A DNA stretch of 64,000 nt from Bradyrhizobium aeschynomenes (GTDB lineage Bacteria; Pseudomonadota; Alphaproteobacteria; Rhizobiales; Xanthobacteraceae), in contig NZ_JABFDM010000001.1 of assembly GCF_013178945.1 (NCBI RefSeq), forward strand, positions 186,001-250,000, given 5' to 3'. Position 1 is the stretch's first letter, and each line of letters starts with the position of its first letter. Below, piece after piece: positions 1-9,577 of this stretch. The notes under the pieces are model-generated. The model did no database searches and was not told where the DNA came from. It was given only the letters and a program-made list of their open reading frames with translations. The position numbers and the translations under genes were made by a program.

Positions 1-237
1 GAAGTCGAGGTCGACGGCATCGTCGGTCGCCACGTGCTGCTGCCGATGACGATGTGCGTGGTCGACAAGTCGCGCAAGGCGGTGCTGGTCGATGCCATCC
101 TCGGTTCGCAATTCGCCAATGTGCCCGGTCTCGCCAGCCCCGATCAGGTCACCAAGCTCGAGGAGGACAAGATCGTCGGCTACTACGGCGGCGGCCATCT
201 TTATGCGACCGCTGCGCGCCAGGAGCCGCTGCTGTGA
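1..237 (+). CDS. puhA: Photosynthetic reaction centre H subunit, C-terminal 78 residues (5' end outside window)
   Basis: This is the end of the H subunit, which caps the L/M reaction-centre core on the cytoplasmic side and assists proton delivery to QB. Frame 1 is open from the first base and stops at 235-237. The visible part includes the segment DGIVGRHVLLPMTMCVVD and the tail KIVGYYGGGHLYATAARQEPLL, which fit the end of PuhA. A full protein is about 255-260 residues, so roughly 70 percent lies upstream. The stop overlaps the GTG start of puhB, so the two are translationally coupled. The identification also rests on the neighbouring puhB, puhC and acsF. Confidence 0.93.
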   Translation, partial: EVEVDGIVGRHVLLPMTMCVVDKSRKAVLVDAILGSQFANVPGLASPDQVTKLEEDKIVGYYGGGHLYATAARQEPLL

Positions 238-887
238 GCACGCGTCGCGACCAGGATCAGCTGATGCTGCCGGCAGGCGAGCGCCTGCTCTGGCAGGGAC
301 AGCCCACGGTGAAGGCGCTGCTGCTGCGCGTTTTCCACCTGCGCCTGGTGCTCGCCTACTTCGCGGCGCTGTTCGGCGCCCGCGTGGTGACGGGCACGCT
401 GGATCACCAGCCGCTCGTAGCCTCGCTCGTCAGCGCGTCGTCGCTGGTGGTGCCGGTGGCGATCGCGACGGTGCTGCTCACCGGGCTTGCGGTGCTCTAC
501 AGACGCACCACGCGCTACACCATCACCTCTCGGCGCGTGCTGCTGCAGTTCGGCGCCGTATTGCCGATGACCTTGAACGTGCCGTTCAAGCAGGTCTCGC
601 GCGCCGACGTGAAGCTCTTCTCCGACGGCTCCGGCGATCTGCCGCTCGGGGTGAAAGCGCAAGAACGGCTGTCCTGGCTGCTGCTATGGCCGCATGCCCG
701 TCCGTGGCGGTTGAACGAGGTCGAGCCGATGCTGCGCGGCGTGGCTGATGCCCGCGAGGTGGCCGAGATCCTCGCCAAGGCGCTGGTCGCAGCATCGGAT
801 GGCGCGGTCGCTACGCAGCCGATCGCTGCCGGCAACGGGCAGCCGCAAGGCGCCTCGCCTGCCGGCGCGGTCGCCAGCGCGGCGTGA
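234..887 (+). CDS. puhB: Photosynthetic complex assembly protein PuhB
   Basis: PuhB is a membrane protein needed for reaction-centre assembly. I start it at the GTG at 234, inside the puhA stop, giving 217 residues; the frame is open further upstream but that part overlaps puhA. Two hydrophobic segments (about residues 33-50 and 61-89) are followed by a bacterial PH-like stretch (RTTRYTITSRRVLL, about 91-104), the usual PuhB layout. The Ala/Gly-rich tail is probably disordered. Position between puhA and puhC supports the call. A start further downstream cannot be excluded. Confidence 0.9.
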   Translation: MSTRRDQDQLMLPAGERLLWQGQPTVKALLLRVFHLRLVLAYFAALFGARVVTGTLDHQPLVASLVSASSLVVPVAIATVLLTGLAVLYRRTTRYTITSRRVLLQFGAVLPMTLNVPFKQVSRADVKLFSDGSGDLPLGVKAQERLSWLLLWPHARPWRLNEVEPMLRGVADAREVAEILAKALVAASDGAVATQPIAAGNGQPQGASPAGAVASAA

Positions 888-900
888 TGAGGAGGGGGTC

Positions 901-1392
901 ATGAGCCAAGCCGAGGGCCATGTCGAACATTATGTCGAGCATCACGCCGAACCCGAGATCGTCATTCCGAAGGGCGCATTGCGCGCGGCCTTCGCGCTGG
1001 TGATCTTCTCCCTGGTTGCGGCCGGCGTCGGCCGCTGGACGGGCATAGGCACCGTCCATACGGATCACGCCGCCGCCGTGCAGACGGTGGCGCTGCGGTT
1101 CGAGGACCGCCCTGATGGGGGCATCTCCGTCATGTCGCCGGACGGCGGCAAGGTCGTCGGCATCGTCGAGGTGGGCGGCGACGGATTCTTGCGCACGGTC
1201 CTGCGCAGCATGGCGTTCGACCGCCAGCGTCACGCGATCGGCTCGGGGCCTGCCTTCACGATCAACCGCTGGTCCGATGGCCGCATGAGCCTGGACGATC
1301 CGGCAACCGGGCGGCGCGTCGATCTCGGGCCGTTCGGCGACAACAACAAGCGCCGGTTCACGGAGCTGATGACCATGGGAGAAACGCGATGA
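901..1392 (+). CDS. puhC: Photosynthetic complex assembly protein PuhC
   Basis: A 163-residue single-pass membrane protein. A His/Glu-rich cytoplasmic N-terminus is followed by one transmembrane helix (about residues 26-44) and a periplasmic domain. In Rhodobacter PuhC is required for normal levels of the reaction centre and LH1 core. The start ATG at 901 is preceded by the purine run GAGGAGGG. The last four bases form an ATGA overlap with the next gene. Sequence conservation in this family is modest, so the call leans on topology and position in the puh operon. Confidence 0.87.
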   Translation: MSQAEGHVEHYVEHHAEPEIVIPKGALRAAFALVIFSLVAAGVGRWTGIGTVHTDHAAAVQTVALRFEDRPDGGISVMSPDGGKVVGIVEVGGDGFLRTVLRSMAFDRQRHAIGSGPAFTINRWSDGRMSLDDPATGRRVDLGPFGDNNKRRFTELMTMGETR

Positions 1393-1694
1393 AAGGACTA
1401 TGGGCCAACGAGCCGCGCCGCTTCGACATCGGCTGCAGCATCGAGGTCGAGCAGACCTCGGAGACGCTGCACGCCCATGTCACGCTCGACCGTGACGTCA
1501 ACATCCGCCCGGGCGACGAGGTCGTGATTCATGGCGAGCCGATCACGGTCAAGTTCGGCGAGCAGCTCAACCTGCGCCGCACGGCCACTGTGGTTCGTGC
1601 TGGTCCGGTGAAGCGCATGATGATGCATGTCGCGGGCTATCTCGAACTCACTGAATTGTACGACGTCAGCTTTTCGGACGGGAGGGTCAGATGA
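1389..1694 (+). CDS. Small conserved protein of the photosynthesis cluster, function unknown
   Basis: A soluble 101-residue protein with no signal peptide or membrane segment. It looks beta-rich, with alternating hydrophobic residues and the motif [19 protein letters not shown] around residues 38-56, suggestive of a small barrel. It overlaps puhC upstream (ATGA) and acsF downstream (ATGA), so it is locked into the puhABC-acsF transcript. A similar small gene is found between puhC and acsF in other purple bacteria (from memory), which suggests a role in photosystem assembly or the AcsF cyclase step. I do not recognise a named domain. Confidence 0.75.
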   Translation: MKGLWANEPRRFDIGCSIEVEQTSETLHAHVTLDRDVNIRPGDEVVIHGEPITVKFGEQLNLRRTATVVRAGPVKRMMMHVAGYLELTELYDVSFSDGRVR

Positions 1695-2752
1695 TCGCAA
1701 TGGAAGGCGGTTCCGGCAACATCTCCACCAAGATGGCGCTGGAGGACACGATCCTCACGCCACGCTTCTACACCACCGATTTCGCGGCGATGGACCGGCT
1801 CAACGTCGATCTCGTCCGTCGCGAATGGGATGCGGTCATGGCCGAGCTGCGCGCCGACCACAACCGCAAGCACTTCGTGCGCACGCCGGAGTTCGACAAG
1901 GATCTCAACGAGCTGCCGGAAGCGCTTCGTGCCGAGTTCAAGGACTTCCTGGTGTCGTCGCTGACGGCCGAGTTCTCCGGCTGCGTGCTCTATGCCGAGA
2001 TCAAGAAGCGGATCAGCAATCCCGACATCCGCGAGCTGTTCCAGTTCATGAGCCGTGACGAGGCCCGCCATGCCGGCTTCATCAACGAGATCCTCAAGGA
2101 TCACGGCATCGGCGTCGATCTCAGCTTCCTCACCAAGACGAAGAAATACACCTACTTCAAGCCGAAGTTCATCTTCTACGCCACCTATCTGTCGGAGAAG
2201 ATCGGCTACGCCCGCTACATCACCATCTATCGCCAGATGGAGCGGCACCCGGAACGCCAGTTCCACCCGATCTTCAAGTGGTTCGAGAAGTGGTGCAACG
2301 ACGAGTTCCGGCACGGCGAGGCGTTTGCGCTCTTGATGCGCGCCGATCCGAAGCTGTTGAGCGGATACAACAAGCTGTGGATCAAGTTCTTCCTGCTCGC
2401 GGTGTTCGCCACCATGCATGTCCGCGACCACATGCGCCCGGCGTTCTACGAGGCGCTGGGCATGCCCGTGGACGAGTACGACATGCGGGTGTTCCGCATC
2501 ACCTCGGAGATTTCGCGCCAGGTCTTCCCGGTGATGCTCGACATCGACAATCCGCGGTTTTGGGAAGGCCTCAAGCGCCTGCGCGAGATTTCGGAGGCGA
2601 TCGCCGACGCGAAGGCGCAGGGCGGAATCATGGGCACGCTGAAGCGTGCCGTGCTGCCGCTGAAGGCCGCACTGACCTTTGGCCGGCTGTATATGCTGCC
2701 GGCCAAGAGCAACGAGTTGCCACGGGAGATCAGGCTGCAACCCGCCTGGTGA
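1691..2752 (+). CDS. acsF: Aerobic Mg-protoporphyrin IX monomethyl ester oxidative cyclase
   Basis: AcsF forms the fifth (E) ring of bacteriochlorophyll using O2. The 353-residue protein shows the diiron ligand pattern: E94 in AEFSG, E124 and H127 in DEARH, and E205 and H208 in DEFRH. The length is normal. It begins in an ATGA overlap with the preceding small gene and is followed by puhE. It is the oxygen-dependent counterpart of bchE, about 2.4 kb downstream, so this organism can close ring E with or without oxygen. Confidence 0.97.
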   Translation: MIAMEGGSGNISTKMALEDTILTPRFYTTDFAAMDRLNVDLVRREWDAVMAELRADHNRKHFVRTPEFDKDLNELPEALRAEFKDFLVSSLTAEFSGCVLYAEIKKRISNPDIRELFQFMSRDEARHAGFINEILKDHGIGVDLSFLTKTKKYTYFKPKFIFYATYLSEKIGYARYITIYRQMERHPERQFHPIFKWFEKWCNDEFRHGEAFALLMRADPKLLSGYNKLWIKFFLLAVFATMHVRDHMRPAFYEALGMPVDEYDMRVFRITSEISRQVFPVMLDIDNPRFWEGLKRLREISEAIADAKAQGGIMGTLKRAVLPLKAALTFGRLYMLPAKSNELPREIRLQPAW

Positions 2753-2765
2753 CAAGGAGCCGGCC

Positions 2766-3821
2766 ATGGGCGCGACCGCGATTGCCATTCCCTATGTCGT
2801 GTTCGTCTGGTGGTTCTCGACCGGCGCCGTGCTGGCGCTGGTCGGGCTTGCCGCCCGCCATCCGGCCGCGTTCAAATGGGGCACGGCCGCGGCCTTCGTC
2901 GCGGCCCTGTCGGGCGTCGCGGTGTCCAGCCAGGCCGCCGAGGATGCCAACGCCTATTGCGCCTTCACCTGCGCGATCCTGCTGTGGGGCACGGTCGAGA
3001 TGTCGCTGCTCGCCGGCTGGATCACCGGGCCGCGGCCCGAGCCGTGCCCGCGTGACTGCACGCCGACCTCGCGCGTCGGCTTCGCATTGCAGGCGATCGC
3101 CTATCACGAGCTGGCGCTGATCGCGACCGCGGGCCTCGTGTTCGCGGTGACCTCGGGCGCGCCGAACCGCCTGAGCTGGTGGACGTTCGCGGCGCTGCTG
3201 GTGCTGCGCCAGAGCGCCAAGATCAATTTGTTCCTTGGCGTGCGTACCCTGAACGACGAACTGCTGCCGCAGCAGGTCCGCTTCATGCGCAGCTATTTCG
3301 CCAAGAAATCCACCAACCTACTGTTCCCATTCTCGATTGCCGCGGCGACCGCCGCGACCGTGCTGGTCGCTGCTGCCGCGCTCGGCGCCAAATCCTCGTT
3401 CGACGGCGTCGCGCTGTCATTGCTCGCCTCGTTGATCGCGCTTGGCCTGCTCGAGCATGGCTTCATGGCGCTGCCGATGCCGGTCATCAATCTCTGGCGC
3501 TGGAGCGCGCCTGTCGAGCCGGCGATGGCAACCGTTGCTGCCATCCCGGCACCGGTGCCCGTGATGCCGATGGCGCGCCCGGTGCTGGCGGTCGTGCCGG
3601 CCACGCCCGAGGTGGAGCGCCCGATCCCTGCGCCCAAGACATCGATGTCGGCGCAGAAGACAGCCGCCGCCTTGGCGCGGCAGCGGCTCGAAGAGCAGTT
3701 CCGCCAGGCCTATCGGCAGGCCCGCGCCGATGCGCAGGCGCAAACCATCACCGGACTGGCCGCGGTGTCGGTCACGCCGCCGGTCGATCCGAACACGACA
3801 GCACAGGGGGGAGTACCATGA
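2766..3821 (+). CDS. puhE: Photosynthetic complex assembly protein 2, PuhE (DUF3623)
   Basis: A 351-residue polytopic membrane protein of the PuhE/DUF3623 family. It begins [18 protein letters not shown] and has about six or seven hydrophobic segments in the first 240 residues, followed by a Pro/Ala-rich and then charged cytoplasmic tail. The ATG at 2766 has AAGGAG at 2754-2759 as ribosome site; an in-frame ATG at 2679 lies inside acsF and is unlikely. In Rhodobacter PuhE influences bacteriochlorophyll production and core assembly. Its stop overlaps the hemA start (ATGA). Confidence 0.88.
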   Translation: MGATAIAIPYVVFVWWFSTGAVLALVGLAARHPAAFKWGTAAAFVAALSGVAVSSQAAEDANAYCAFTCAILLWGTVEMSLLAGWITGPRPEPCPRDCTPTSRVGFALQAIAYHELALIATAGLVFAVTSGAPNRLSWWTFAALLVLRQSAKINLFLGVRTLNDELLPQQVRFMRSYFAKKSTNLLFPFSIAAATAATVLVAAAALGAKSSFDGVALSLLASLIALGLLEHGFMALPMPVINLWRWSAPVEPAMATVAAIPAPVPVMPMARPVLAVVPATPEVERPIPAPKTSMSAQKTAAALARQRLEEQFRQAYRQARADAQAQTITGLAAVSVTPPVDPNTTAQGGVP

Positions 3822-5029
3822 ACTACGAAGACTATTTCCGCCGCCAGCTCGACGGCCTCAGGCGCGAAGGACGCTACCGCGTGTTCGCCGATCTCGAGCG
3901 CAAGGCCGGCGCCTTCCCGCGTGCGACCTATCGCGGTCCGCATGGCGAGCGCGAGGTGTCGGTGTGGTGCTCGAACGACTATCTCGGCATGGGCCAGCAT
4001 CCGAAGGTGCTGGAAGTCATGCACGAGGCGCTCGACCGCTGCGGCGCCGGCGCCGGCGGCACCCGCAACATCAGCGGCACCAACCACTATCACATCCTGC
4101 TCGAGGACGAGCTCGCCGATCTCCATGGCAAGCAGGCCGCGCTCTTGTTCAACTCCGGCTACGTCTCGAACTGGACGTCGCTGTCGACGCTCGCGGGGCG
4201 CATGCCCGGCTGCGTGATCCTGTCCGACGAGCTCAATCACGCCTCGATGATCGAGGGCATCCGCCACAGCCGCTGCGAGACCCGGATCTGGCGCCACAAC
4301 GACGTCGCCGATCTCCGCGACAAGCTGTCGGATCTCGACCCGAAGGTGCCGAAGCTGATCGCCTTCGAGAGCGTCTATTCGATGGACGGCGACATCTCGC
4401 CCATCTCCGACATCTGCGACGTCGCCGATGAGTTCAACGCCATGACCTATCTCGACGAGGTCCATGCCGTCGGCCTGTACGGCCCGCGCGGCGGCGGCAT
4501 CTCCGAGCGCGACGGCGTTGCCGACCGCCTGACTGTCATCGAGGGGACGCTGGCCAAGGCGTTCGGCGTGATCGGCGGCTACATCACCGCCTCGAACACG
4601 GTCTGCGACTTCGTCCGCAGCTTCGCCTCCGGCTTCATCTTCTCCAGCTCGCTGCCGCCGGCGGTCGCCGCCGGTGCGCTCACGAGCATCCGGCATCTCA
4701 AGGCCAGCAACGCCGAGCGGGCGCGGCACCAGGACCGCGTCGCGCGGCTGCGTCGCCGGCTTGACGAAGCCGGCGTCAGCCATCTCGACAACCCCAGCCA
4801 TATCGTGCCGGTGATGGTGCGCGACCCCGTGCTGTGCAAGCGCATCAGCGACATCCTGCTCGACCGCTACGGCATCTACGTGCAGCCGATCAACTATCCG
4901 ACGGTGCCGCGCGGCACGGAGCGGCTGCGCATCACGCCGTCGCCCTTCCACTCCGACGAGGACATCGAGCATCTGGTGTCGGCGCTGTCGGAGATCTGGG
5001 CCGAGATGGGCTTGGCGCAGGCGGCATGA
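3818..5029 (+). CDS. hemA: 5-aminolevulinate synthase (C4 pathway)
   Basis: This enzyme condenses glycine and succinyl-CoA to 5-aminolevulinate, the first tetrapyrrole precursor. The 403-residue protein has the class II PLP-transferase signature GTLAKAFG with the Schiff-base lysine at K247, the glycine-rich segment [13 protein letters not shown] (about 76-88) and the conserved [12 protein letters not shown] (211-222). It starts at 3818 in an ATGA overlap with puhE, after GGGGGGAG. Sitting in the photosynthesis operon, it is probably the copy dedicated to bacteriochlorophyll supply; a second hemA elsewhere is likely but not visible. Confidence 0.97.
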   Translation: MNYEDYFRRQLDGLRREGRYRVFADLERKAGAFPRATYRGPHGEREVSVWCSNDYLGMGQHPKVLEVMHEALDRCGAGAGGTRNISGTNHYHILLEDELADLHGKQAALLFNSGYVSNWTSLSTLAGRMPGCVILSDELNHASMIEGIRHSRCETRIWRHNDVADLRDKLSDLDPKVPKLIAFESVYSMDGDISPISDICDVADEFNAMTYLDEVHAVGLYGPRGGGISERDGVADRLTVIEGTLAKAFGVIGGYITASNTVCDFVRSFASGFIFSSSLPPAVAAGALTSIRHLKASNAERARHQDRVARLRRRLDEAGVSHLDNPSHIVPVMVRDPVLCKRISDILLDRYGIYVQPINYPTVPRGTERLRITPSPFHSDEDIEHLVSALSEIWAEMGLAQAA

Positions 5030-5060
5030 GGTTCGTCTAATCGCACGGCGTTTGAGCCAG

Positions 5061-5108
5061 ATCAATTTGTCAATCTAACTTGACGTTAGGATCACTAGAC
5101 AAATTGAT
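5061..5108 (+). promoter_or_regulatory. Candidate PpsR-type operator and 11-bp inverted repeat upstream of bchE
   Basis: The hemA-bchE gap contains a perfect inverted repeat, ATCAATTTGTC at 5061-5071 and GACAAATTGAT at 5098-5108. Within it, TGT-N12-ACG (5068-5085) is one base from the TGT-N12-ACA consensus of PpsR/CrtJ repressors. It overlaps a possible -35 (TTGACG, 5080-5085); GATAAT at 5106-5111 could be the -10, but the 20-base spacing is long. The site suggests redox or light control of bchE. Confidence 0.5.
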
Positions 5109-5125
5109 AATCGGGGGAGAACGCC

Positions 5126-6730
5126 GTGCGGATTTTGTTGCTGCATCCGAATTATCACTCCGGCGGCGCCGAGATCGCCGGCAACTGGCCGCCCGCCTGG
5201 GCCGCCTACATTTCCGGCGCGCTCAAGGCCGCCGGCTTCACCGATCTCCGCTTCATCGACGCGATGACCAACGACCTCTCCGAGGAGCAGGTCCGCAGCC
5301 TCCTGCGAGCTGAGAAGCCCGATGTGATCGGCTGCACCGCGATCACGCCCTCGATCTACAAGGCCGAGCGGCTGCTGGAGATCGCCAAGGAAGAGCACCC
5401 CGACGCGCTCACCGTGCTCGGCGGCATCCACGCCACCTTCATGTATCAGCAGGTGCTGACGGAAGCGCCGTGGATCGACGCCATCGTGCGGGGCGAGGGC
5501 GAGGAGATCATCGTCGATTTGATGCGCGCCCGCGAGGACGGCCGCTGGGAGAGCGACCGCCGCAGCATCAAGGGCATCGCCTATCGCGTTGGCACCGAGG
5601 TGGTTGCCACAGTAGCGGCGCCGACGGTGAAGAACCTCGACGCGATCACGGCCGACTGGAGCGTGCTCGAATGGAGCAAGTACATCTACATCCCGATGAA
5701 CAAGCGCGTCGCCATCCCCAACATGGCGCGCGGCTGTCCCTTTACCTGCAGCTTCTGCTCGCAGTGGAAATTCTGGCGCGACTATCGCATCCGTGACCCG
5801 AAGAAGGTGGTCGACGAGATCGAGACCTTGATGCGCGAGCACGATGTCGGCTTCTTCATCCTCGCCGACGAGGAGCCGACCATCAACAAGAAGAAGTTCG
5901 TCGCCTTCTGCGAGGAGCTGATCCGCCGCGACCTCAAGATCCTCTGGGGCATCAACACCCGAGTCACCGACATCCTGCGCGACGAGGCGCTATTGCCACT
6001 CTATCGCAAGGCCGGCCTGATCCACGTCTCGCTGGGCACCGAGGCCGCGGCGCAGATGAAGCTCGACCGCTTCAACAAGGAGACCACGGTCGCGCAGAAC
6101 AAGAAGGCGATCCAGCTGCTGCGCGACGCCGGCATCGTCGTCGAGGCGCAGTTCATCGTCGGCCTCGAGAACGAGACCCGCGAGACCTTGGAAGAGACCT
6201 ACCAGATGGCGCGCGACTGGAAGCCTGATCTCGCCAATTGGGCGATGTACACGCCGTGGCCGTTCTCCGACCTGTTCCGCGATCTCGGCGACAAGGTCGA
6301 GATCTTCGACTACGAGAAGTACAATTTCGTCACCCCGATCATGAAGCCCGACGCGATGGATCGCGGCGAGCTGCTCGACGGCGTCATGAACAACTACCGG
6401 CGCTTCTACATGCACAAGGCGCTGTTCTCGTATCCCTGGGCCGGCTCCGGCGAGCGCCGCCGCTATCTGCTCGGCTGCCTCAAGGCGTTCCTGAAGTCCG
6501 GGTTCGAGCGCAAGTTCTACGATCTCGGCCGCGTCAATTATTGGGGGCCGCAATCCAAGGGCAAGGTCGATTTCGGCTTCGACACCTCGCGCAAGCGCGC
6601 CGAGCCCGGCAAGGTCGAATGGAAAACGAGCCACAATCGCAAGCTGACCGGACCGCAGCAGGCGCAGGTGATGGCCTGCGGCGGCGGCACCGAGCAGATG
6701 AGCGACGAGGCCGAGACCAGGGTGCACTGA
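5126..6730 (+). CDS. bchE: Anaerobic Mg-protoporphyrin IX monomethyl ester cyclase (radical SAM, B12-binding)
   Basis: BchE makes ring E of bacteriochlorophyll without O2. The 534-residue protein has an N-terminal cobalamin-binding Rossmann-like domain (about 1-140), then the radical-SAM cluster motif C204-PFT-C208-SF-C211, and a C-terminal domain typical of BchE. The start is the GTG at 5126, following GGGGGAG at 5113-5119. The product is at the usual length. It is followed 1 bp later by bchJ. Its separate upstream region suggests independent, probably oxygen-sensitive, expression. Confidence 0.96.
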   Translation: MRILLLHPNYHSGGAEIAGNWPPAWAAYISGALKAAGFTDLRFIDAMTNDLSEEQVRSLLRAEKPDVIGCTAITPSIYKAERLLEIAKEEHPDALTVLGGIHATFMYQQVLTEAPWIDAIVRGEGEEIIVDLMRAREDGRWESDRRSIKGIAYRVGTEVVATVAAPTVKNLDAITADWSVLEWSKYIYIPMNKRVAIPNMARGCPFTCSFCSQWKFWRDYRIRDPKKVVDEIETLMREHDVGFFILADEEPTINKKKFVAFCEELIRRDLKILWGINTRVTDILRDEALLPLYRKAGLIHVSLGTEAAAQMKLDRFNKETTVAQNKKAIQLLRDAGIVVEAQFIVGLENETRETLEETYQMARDWKPDLANWAMYTPWPFSDLFRDLGDKVEIFDYEKYNFVTPIMKPDAMDRGELLDGVMNNYRRFYMHKALFSYPWAGSGERRRYLLGCLKAFLKSGFERKFYDLGRVNYWGPQSKGKVDFGFDTSRKRAEPGKVEWKTSHNRKLTGPQQAQVMACGGGTEQMSDEAETRVH

Positions 6731-6731
6731 C

Positions 6732-7373
6732 ATGCACGGCACGCGCGCCCGGCATGTCACGCTGTCGCGCGCGGCCGCTGCCTCTGATCAGTCCGCCGGA
6801 CGCATCGGACCCAATGCGATCATCCAGACCGCGGAGGCGTTACGTCTGCTGCGCGGCGAGGAAGATGCGCGTCGCGTGTTTGCGGCCGCACGGCTGGAGC
6901 CGTATCTCACGGCACCGCCGGCCGACATGGTGGATGAGACCGAGGTCATCCGCCTGCATCGCGCGCTCAGGGCCACTTTGGACGACGATGCCGCCCGTGT
7001 GGTCAGCGCAAAGGCGGGGCAGTTGACCGCGCTCTATCTGCTCACGCACCGCATTCCCGCGGTGGCCCAGCGCGTGCTTCGCCTGCTGCCGGCGCGCCTC
7101 GCTAGCCGTGCGCTGTCGCGCGCGATCTCGGCCCATGCCTGGACCTTCGCCGGCACCGGCATCTTCACCGCCCGTCCGGGGCGGCCGACGGTGTACGAGA
7201 TCAGCCATTGTCCGTTGTGCCGCGGGCAGGGGACGGACCACCCGATCTGCGACTTCTACGCAGCCACCTTCGAGACGCTGTTTGCAAGGCTGGTGCATCG
7301 GAACGCCCGCGCCCGCGAGATCAGCTGCGAAGCGGCGGGCGCATCCGCCTGCCGCTTCGTGATCGACTGGTGA
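6732..7373 (+). CDS. bchJ: BchJ, V4R-domain bacteriochlorophyll biosynthesis protein
   Basis: A 213-residue protein with a C-terminal V4R (4-vinyl reductase) domain. It shows the cysteine pattern C160, C163 and C173 (HCPLC and PICDFY) and later SCEAAGASACRF. BchJ was first called a divinyl reductase, but genetic work in other purple bacteria indicates an accessory role, perhaps binding or delivering a pigment intermediate. It follows bchE with the stop and start separated by one base (TGACATG). It ends 48 bp before the convergent cbbR. Confidence 0.88.
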   Translation: MHGTRARHVTLSRAAAASDQSAGRIGPNAIIQTAEALRLLRGEEDARRVFAAARLEPYLTAPPADMVDETEVIRLHRALRATLDDDAARVVSAKAGQLTALYLLTHRIPAVAQRVLRLLPARLASRALSRAISAHAWTFAGTGIFTARPGRPTVYEISHCPLCRGQGTDHPICDFYAATFETLFARLVHRNARAREISCEAAGASACRFVIDW

Positions 7374-7421
7374 GATCGGCCCATGCGCGAGGCGACACCG
7401 TCACGGCTTCGGGTGTCGCGC

Positions 7422-8342
7422 TCAGCTCGGCAGAAACCGTGCGCCCTCCCTGCCGAGGAAATCCAGCATCGCCTGCGCCGGCGGCAGCAGCAGCTTGTCG
7501 GCGCGCCGGACCGCGTGCCACTGCCGGATGATCGGCAGGCCCGCCACCTTCAACGTCACCAGCCGACCTTCGCCGAGCTCATGGGCCACCGTGTGCTGCG
7601 AGATGAAGGCGATGCCGAGGCCGGCGATGACGGCCTGCTTGATGGTCTCGTTGCTGTCCATCTCCATGCTGGTCTTTGGCTTCAGACCATGCTTCTCGAA
7701 GAAGGTCTCCATCAGCAGCCGGGTGCCCGATCCCGGCTCTCGGGTGATGAACACCTCGCCGGCGAGATCCTCGGCCGCGATCCGCTTGCGACGGGCCAGC
7801 CGGTGATTGGCCGGCGCGATGATGATGTGCGGGTGCTTGCCGAACGGCCGCATGTCGACCGGAACGTCGGCGGGCGGCCGGCCCATGATGGCGATATCGA
7901 GATCATAGCCGCGCAACGCCTCGCGCAGGCTGTCGCGGTTGCCGATGCGCAGCGTCACATCGATCTTCGGGAACCGCCGCGAAAACTCAGCAATCGCAAA
8001 CGGCACGAAATATTTCGCGGTGCTGACCGCGCCGATCGCGACGCGTCCGCCGCTGCGTCCCGCGAGAATGTCCAGCGCCTGCTCGCAATCCTGCAAGGCG
8101 GCCTCGACGCGCTCGGCGAGCGCCAGCACGCTGCGGCCCGCTTCCGTCAGGATCATGCCGTCCGTGGTGCGCTGGATCAGCGGCAGCCCGGCCAGTTCCT
8201 GAAGATTGCGAATCTGCAGGGTGACCGCAGGCTGCGTGAGGTTCAGGCGGCTGGCCGCGGAGGTCACCGATCCGGAATTCTGCACAGCCACCAGCGCGCG
8301 AAGCTGGCGGATGGTGAGGTCGCGAGAGAAGTGCCGGCTCAT
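7422..8342 (-). CDS. cbbR: LysR-type regulator of the Calvin cycle operon
   Basis: A 306-residue LysR-type regulator with an N-terminal winged helix-turn-helix (about residues 9-67: LTIRQLRALVAV, AASRLNLTQPAVTLQIRNLQ) and an effector domain resembling CbbR. It is transcribed divergently from cbbF, the standard arrangement for this activator, which responds to phosphorylated metabolites or NADPH. The 146-bp gap between the two genes carries a T-N11-A palindrome. The neighbouring operon, rather than the sequence alone, makes CbbR the best name. Confidence 0.93.
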   Translation of the reverse strand: MSRHFSRDLTIRQLRALVAVQNSGSVTSAASRLNLTQPAVTLQIRNLQELAGLPLIQRTTDGMILTEAGRSVLALAERVEAALQDCEQALDILAGRSGGRVAIGAVSTAKYFVPFAIAEFSRRFPKIDVTLRIGNRDSLREALRGYDLDIAIMGRPPADVPVDMRPFGKHPHIIIAPANHRLARRKRIAAEDLAGEVFITREPGSGTRLLMETFFEKHGLKPKTSMEMDSNETIKQAVIAGLGIAFISQHTVAHELGEGRLVTLKVAGLPIIRQWHAVRRADKLLLPPAQAMLDFLGREGARFLPS

Positions 8343-8376
8343 GGAACCCTCGATGAGATCGTTCGCATAAGGAAAA

Positions 8377-8393
8377 CTTTGGTCAATCCAAAG
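8377..8393. promoter_or_regulatory. Probable CbbR-binding site
   Basis: CTTTGG at 8377-8382 and CCAAAG at 8388-8393 form a perfect 6-bp inverted repeat with a 5-base spacer, and the inner part fits the LysR T-N11-A rule. A wider imperfect repeat surrounds it (TAAGGAAA at 8368-8375 and TTTCCCTA at 8403-8410). It lies 35 bp from the cbbR start and about 95 bp from cbbF, as expected for a shared operator. Confidence 0.6.
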
Positions 8394-8488
8394 ATATTGA
8401 AATTTCCCTAATCACGCAAATCGAGTGTTGATAGCGGCGCGGCACGACGCTTTCGTGCAGCTTCATCAAGTTCCCGACAGAGGAGCTG

Positions 8489-9541
8489 ATGGCGAGGGAG
8501 TGGCCCATGACTCAGCCGGATCATCATCAGACATTGCAGGCTCATCTTGCATCGCAAGGCGCGGACGCCGACTGCGCCGCGGTCATCGAGGCCCTTGCCG
8601 ACGCTGCACGCGAGCTTGCCCGCCAGATCGCCATCGCCCCGCTGTCGGGCGTCGACGAAGGCGCCGCCACGGTCAACACCGACGGCGACGTCCAGAAGGC
8701 GCTCGATATCGTCGCCGACAATCTGATGCGCGATGCGCTGTGCCGGGCGCCCGTCGCCGGCATTCTGTCCGAAGAGGTCGATCGTCCGGAAACCGTCAAT
8801 GAGGCTGCCCCACTTTGCGTCGCGATCGATCCGCTTGACGGCTCGTCGAACCTGCAGAACAACATCTCGGTCGGCACCATCTTCTCGATCCGGCCACGCG
8901 GTCGCGACGTGCTCTCCAGCTTCTTCGAGCCGGGCACCGCGCAGCTTGCCGCCGGCTTCTTCGTCTACGGACCGCAGACCTGTCTCGTGCTCGCGATCGA
9001 CCGCCGCGTCGACCTCTATGTGCTGCATCCGACGTTGCACGAATTCATCCTCGCCAAGTCGGGGATCCGCATCCCGCAGGATACGCCGGAGTTCGCGATC
9101 AACGCCTCGAACCGTCGGCACTGGAGCGGCACGGTGCGCAACTATGTCGACGAGTGCCTGTCCGGCGCCGCGGGCCCGCGCGGCCGCGACTTCAACATGC
9201 GCTGGATCGCCTCGCTCGTGGCCGAGGCCTATCGCATCCTGATGCGCGGCGGCGTGTTCCTCTACCCGGCGGATTCCCGTCCAGGCTATCGCGAGGGCCG
9301 GCTGCGCCTGGTGTACGAAGCGCACCCGATGGCGCTGATCATGGAATGGGCCGGCGGCTCGGCATCGAGCGGCCGCGCCCGCATCCTCGAATTGTCGGCA
9401 CGCTCGCCGCATCAGCGTGCGCCCCTCATCATGGGGGACGTCCGGCTCGTCCGCGATGTCGACCAGCTGCATGAGGGCGTCGAGCCGCTGTTCGAAACCA
9501 GCGATGCGCCGCTGTTCGCGCGGCGCGGTCTGTTTCGCTGA
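8489..9541 (+). CDS. cbbF: Fructose-1,6-bisphosphatase class I
   Basis: This enzyme removes the 1-phosphate of fructose 1,6-bisphosphate in the Calvin cycle. The 350-residue protein has the metal-site motif [11 protein letters not shown] (112-122), the LSEE acidic site (93-96) and [14 protein letters not shown] near the C-terminus. Two starts are possible: ATG 8489, close to AGAGGAG, or ATG 8507, with GAGGGAG six bases upstream. The second has better spacing and would remove six residues. It is the first gene of the cbb operon. Confidence 0.95.
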   Translation: MAREWPMTQPDHHQTLQAHLASQGADADCAAVIEALADAARELARQIAIAPLSGVDEGAATVNTDGDVQKALDIVADNLMRDALCRAPVAGILSEEVDRPETVNEAAPLCVAIDPLDGSSNLQNNISVGTIFSIRPRGRDVLSSFFEPGTAQLAAGFFVYGPQTCLVLAIDRRVDLYVLHPTLHEFILAKSGIRIPQDTPEFAINASNRRHWSGTVRNYVDECLSGAAGPRGRDFNMRWIASLVAEAYRILMRGGVFLYPADSRPGYREGRLRLVYEAHPMALIMEWAGGSASSGRARILELSARSPHQRAPLIMGDVRLVRDVDQLHEGVEPLFETSDAPLFARRGLFR

Positions 9542-9577
9542 GCCAGCCCTGCTCAGCGCGCCTTCCGGAGAAAAGTC

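Noticed and set aside
1637..2788. Minus-strand frame opposite acsF
   Set aside because: Shadow of acsF, whose diiron motifs and length are certain.
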